A stretch of 7,603 nucleotides of DNA from positions 1 to 7,603 of the forward strand of contig JAIRRK010000155.1 of NCBI GenBank assembly GCA_031256015.1. Direction: 5' to 3'. A program made the translations under genes and the position numbers. This DNA is from Dysgonamonadaceae bacterium. GTDB lineage: Bacteria > Bacteroidota > Bacteroidia > Bacteroidales > Azobacteroidaceae. This document shows positions 5,750 through 7,603 of the stretch, one piece after another (position 1 is the first letter of the stretch; the number at the start of each line of letters is the position of its first letter). The notes under the pieces were generated by a model that did no database searches, was not told the origin of the DNA, and worked only from the letters and a program-made list of their open reading frames with translations.

Positions 5750-7603
5750 TTAAAAAGCAAAGATTTCACCGATACGGACATAAGACCCATCGGATGCCGT
5801 ACCGCTTTTAATAGAAAATTTGAAATAGCGGTAATTAGTTGCTTCCGTACCTAAAGTAATTAACTCCGGACTTAAAATGGCATCGCCGCTCCAAACTTCT
5901 GTCCAAGTTCCATTCGGGTCATTACTTACTTCAAAAGCGATATTTCGAGGATAACGATCTTGTCCTCCGCTTGGAACAATCCGGAATCCTTTAAGTGTTT
6001 CTGCCTTTTTCATATCAACTACAAACCAATGCGGATAAGATGCTGATCCTTCACTCCATTTTGAATGCCAATAAGTAGCATCGTCTCCATCAATAATCAG
6101 ATTAGCTTTTCCGTTTCCATTCGGTTCTTCGGAAGTTTCTTGTGAAGAAAAGTCTATCACTTCCCATCCCGTTTTATCGATGTATTGCAGGTTGTTTAAG
6201 GTGTATTCTTTCTCCAACGCTTGATTAACTCGTTCTGTAAAAGGGGCTATATCAAGGTCTCTTAAATACGGGAAATTCTCGATTGTTTTCAAAGGAAGAG
6301 TATTTCCTCCTTTGTTTGTTTGTCCGTATCCTCCCGATAGCATATAAAATTTATCGGTATGCCCTTCGTCGGTAGAAACTCCTTGTTCATAGTCGATTCT
6401 TTGCCCGGTGGCTCCGTCTGTATTCGAAAATCCCACTTTATTTAAGTGAACCCATTTGCCGTTGTTCGTTTCTTTCGCATAAGCATTATAATAGTACGCT
6501 TTGCGTTTAACTTGTCCGTTTCTCCATCCGAAGTTTTCAAGGAAAGAATAAAATCCGTCAAACATTGCTCTGTCCGACGGTTTACGAGGCATTCTCCAAG
6601 AGGCAATGTAACGCCATCCATTTCCGTCATTGGCATCATACCATGCCGAAACAACGGAGTGTCGGATACTGTCACCTCTATTCACAACGCCGGATATGGT
6701 TTCCGGGGCAATAATTCCTCCTGCTCGGCGACAGTTCATTAAAAACTTCACGGGTGTTCCCGTTTTCCATGTATTGGGATTTCCTTTACCAACATACGAT
6801 TGTCCTCCGGTTCCTTCATTTCCGAATCCGTTTGCCGTAGTATAATCTGCTTTATCCACCAAAGTTACCAAAGCTTCTCTTGGCGCATCCGGCCATTTAT
6901 CTTTATCTACGATATCCCAAGCCGAAAAAAGCACTCTTCGTTCTGTTGTGCTGTTAACTTGGATTCCCATATATCCGCCGAAGAATCCTAATGACATATA
7001 ATAGCTGGAAGTAGGGTCGAAACCTTCCGGCACTAAAATTTCCTCATAAAGCCAATCGTATTCTCTCTTTGGACTTTCGGTTGAACTGAAAGATAGATGT
7101 ACAGAAGGAGAAGATAAGTAATCAGTAGCATGAGTATCCGGCGACGACGATTCTCCGGGCTTTCTTATTCCGGCAAATCGGAGTGTTTCCATGGTCAATC
7201 CGGTCATTGAAGATTTTGCATTTAATTCGTAACGATAATAACCGGTTTCAGGAATAACCACAGTGAAAAAATTCGGATTACCGGCACTGCCGGTACCTGT
7301 ATACGAAAAAGCAAAAGATTTATCTTCATAACTTAAACCATCATAAGCCGGTGAAGTTTTCATTTCGAAATTGTAAGTTACTCCGGTTGTTCCGCGCAGG
7401 TCGGCACCTACTTCATAGGTTCCCTTTTGTTGATATAAAAACCAAACCGCTTTATTGTTTGGATTGCTCCACGAAGACAAAGAACCGTTTTCTCTCATGG
7501 TTATTCCTCCGGAAGCCGGAACAAAAGGAGCAGACTCAATATAACCATGCCCTGCACTTACTTTGGAAGTTTCCAAACTATTTACTTGAATAGTATCGGA
7601 AAT
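5750..7603 (-). CDS. DUF5077/DUF3472 surface protein with C-terminal F5/8 type C domain, 5' end cut by window edge
   Basis: The frame is open from the right edge to the TAA at 5752-5750, giving 617 visible residues; no true start is seen, because the first possible initiator in the frame is only a TTG at 7576. The N-terminus, with any signal peptide or lipoprotein box, is therefore outside. Domains by visible residue: a beta-rich DUF5077-like module (about 20-150; GTYEVGADLRG, GYYRYEL), DUF3472 (about 175-450; LGFFGGYMGIQVNS, RRVLFSAWD, NCRRAGG), and an F5/8 type C (discoidin/CBM32-like) domain (about 480-617; IIDGDDATYWHSKW, PHWFVVDM, ending YVRIGEIFAF). The composition, rich in Gly, Ser, Asn, Tyr and Trp, is typical of exported Bacteroidetes proteins. 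DUF3472 has no established activity that I can name; the discoidin domain suggests carbohydrate binding. The NahK-like kinase follows 35 bases downstream. Confidence 0.85.
   Translation of the reverse strand: MSDTIQVNSLETSKVSAGHGYIESAPFVPASGGITMRENGSLSSWSNPNNKAVWFLYQQKGTYEVGADLRGTTGVTYNFEMKTSPAYDGLSYEDKSFAFSYTGTGSAGNPNFFTVVIPETGYYRYELNAKSSMTGLTMETLRFAGIRKPGESSSPDTHATDYLSSPSVHLSFSSTESPKREYDWLYEEILVPEGFDPTSSYYMSLGFFGGYMGIQVNSTTERRVLFSAWDIVDKDKWPDAPREALVTLVDKADYTTANGFGNEGTGGQSYVGKGNPNTWKTGTPVKFLMNCRRAGGIIAPETISGVVNRGDSIRHSVVSAWYDANDGNGWRYIASWRMPRKPSDRAMFDGFYSFLENFGWRNGQVKRKAYYYNAYAKETNNGKWVHLNKVGFSNTDGATGQRIDYEQGVSTDEGHTDKFYMLSGGYGQTNKGGNTLPLKTIENFPYLRDLDIAPFTERVNQALEKEYTLNNLQYIDKTGWEVIDFSSQETSEEPNGNGKANLIIDGDDATYWHSKWSEGSASYPHWFVVDMKKAETLKGFRIVPSGGQDRYPRNIAFEVSNDPNGTWTEVWSGDAILSPELITLGTEATNYRYFKFSIKSGTASDGSYVRIGEIFAF

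Noticed and set aside
5715..5751. A/T-only hairpin between the DUF3472 gene and the kinase gene (AATTAATTTTT pairing with AAAAA-G-TTAATT)
   Set aside because: No GC pairs, a bulged base and a long loop make it too weak to call a terminator or attenuator; expected by chance in such A/T-rich spacer.
6442..6675. Minus-strand frame of 77 codons within the DUF3472 gene
   Set aside because: It is an alternate-frame shadow of a strongly supported gene, with no start signal and no recognisable motif.
7279..7295. Perfect inverted repeat TACCGGC-ACT-GCCGGTA
   Set aside because: It lies inside the coding sequence of the DUF3472 protein, encodes a Gly/Thr/Ser-rich loop, and has no T tract or second copy; likely coincidence of codon choice.
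1..7603. Mobile element, CRISPR, toxin-antitoxin or defence system
   Set aside because: No transposase, integrase, regular repeat array, terminal repeats or small paired genes were seen; the gene content is housekeeping plus a likely surface-glycan pair.

Overview
The window looks like ordinary chromosomal DNA from a Bacteroidales bacterium (Bacteroides/Parabacteroides-like; genus not resolvable by eye). The reasons are an AT-rich coding style, A/T-rich leaders without Shine-Dalgarno motifs, one good TAnnTTTG-type Bacteroidetes promoter element, and protein families typical of that phylum: DUF4271, a Bacteroidetes-type HemD, and a DUF5077/DUF3472 surface protein with a discoidin domain. No tRNA, rRNA, CRISPR, IS element or phage gene was seen, and no gap between genes exceeds about 110 bases.

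Left third (1-1895, minus strand): a compact block transcribed right to left. It starts with a LOG-family nucleotide phosphoribohydrolase, followed by a six-helix membrane protein of unknown function (DUF4271) and uroporphyrinogen-III synthase (hemD), which runs off the left edge. LOG and DUF4271 are 4 bases apart, and DUF4271 overlaps hemD by 16 bases, so this is very probably one operon with translational coupling.

Middle (1896-4625, plus strand): a 107-base divergent intergenic region carries a clear TAnnTTTG promoter for ahcY (S-adenosylhomocysteine hydrolase). A GT-B glycosyltransferase follows 9 bases after ahcY. A strong GC-rich hairpin with a T-rich tail closes this pair and separates it from the converging genes.

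Right part (4626-7603, minus strand): a large surface-type protein (DUF5077-like, DUF3472, F5/8 type C) whose N-terminus lies beyond the right edge, followed 35 bases later by an APH-fold kinase resembling N-acetylhexosamine 1-kinases. Together they suggest, by inference only, glycan binding or processing at the cell surface and phosphorylation of the released sugar inside.

No clearly new system is visible. The most useful leads are the DUF4271-hemD coupling, the DUF3472/kinase pair, the non-canonical glycosyltransferase active site, and start-site corrections for ahcY and DUF4271.
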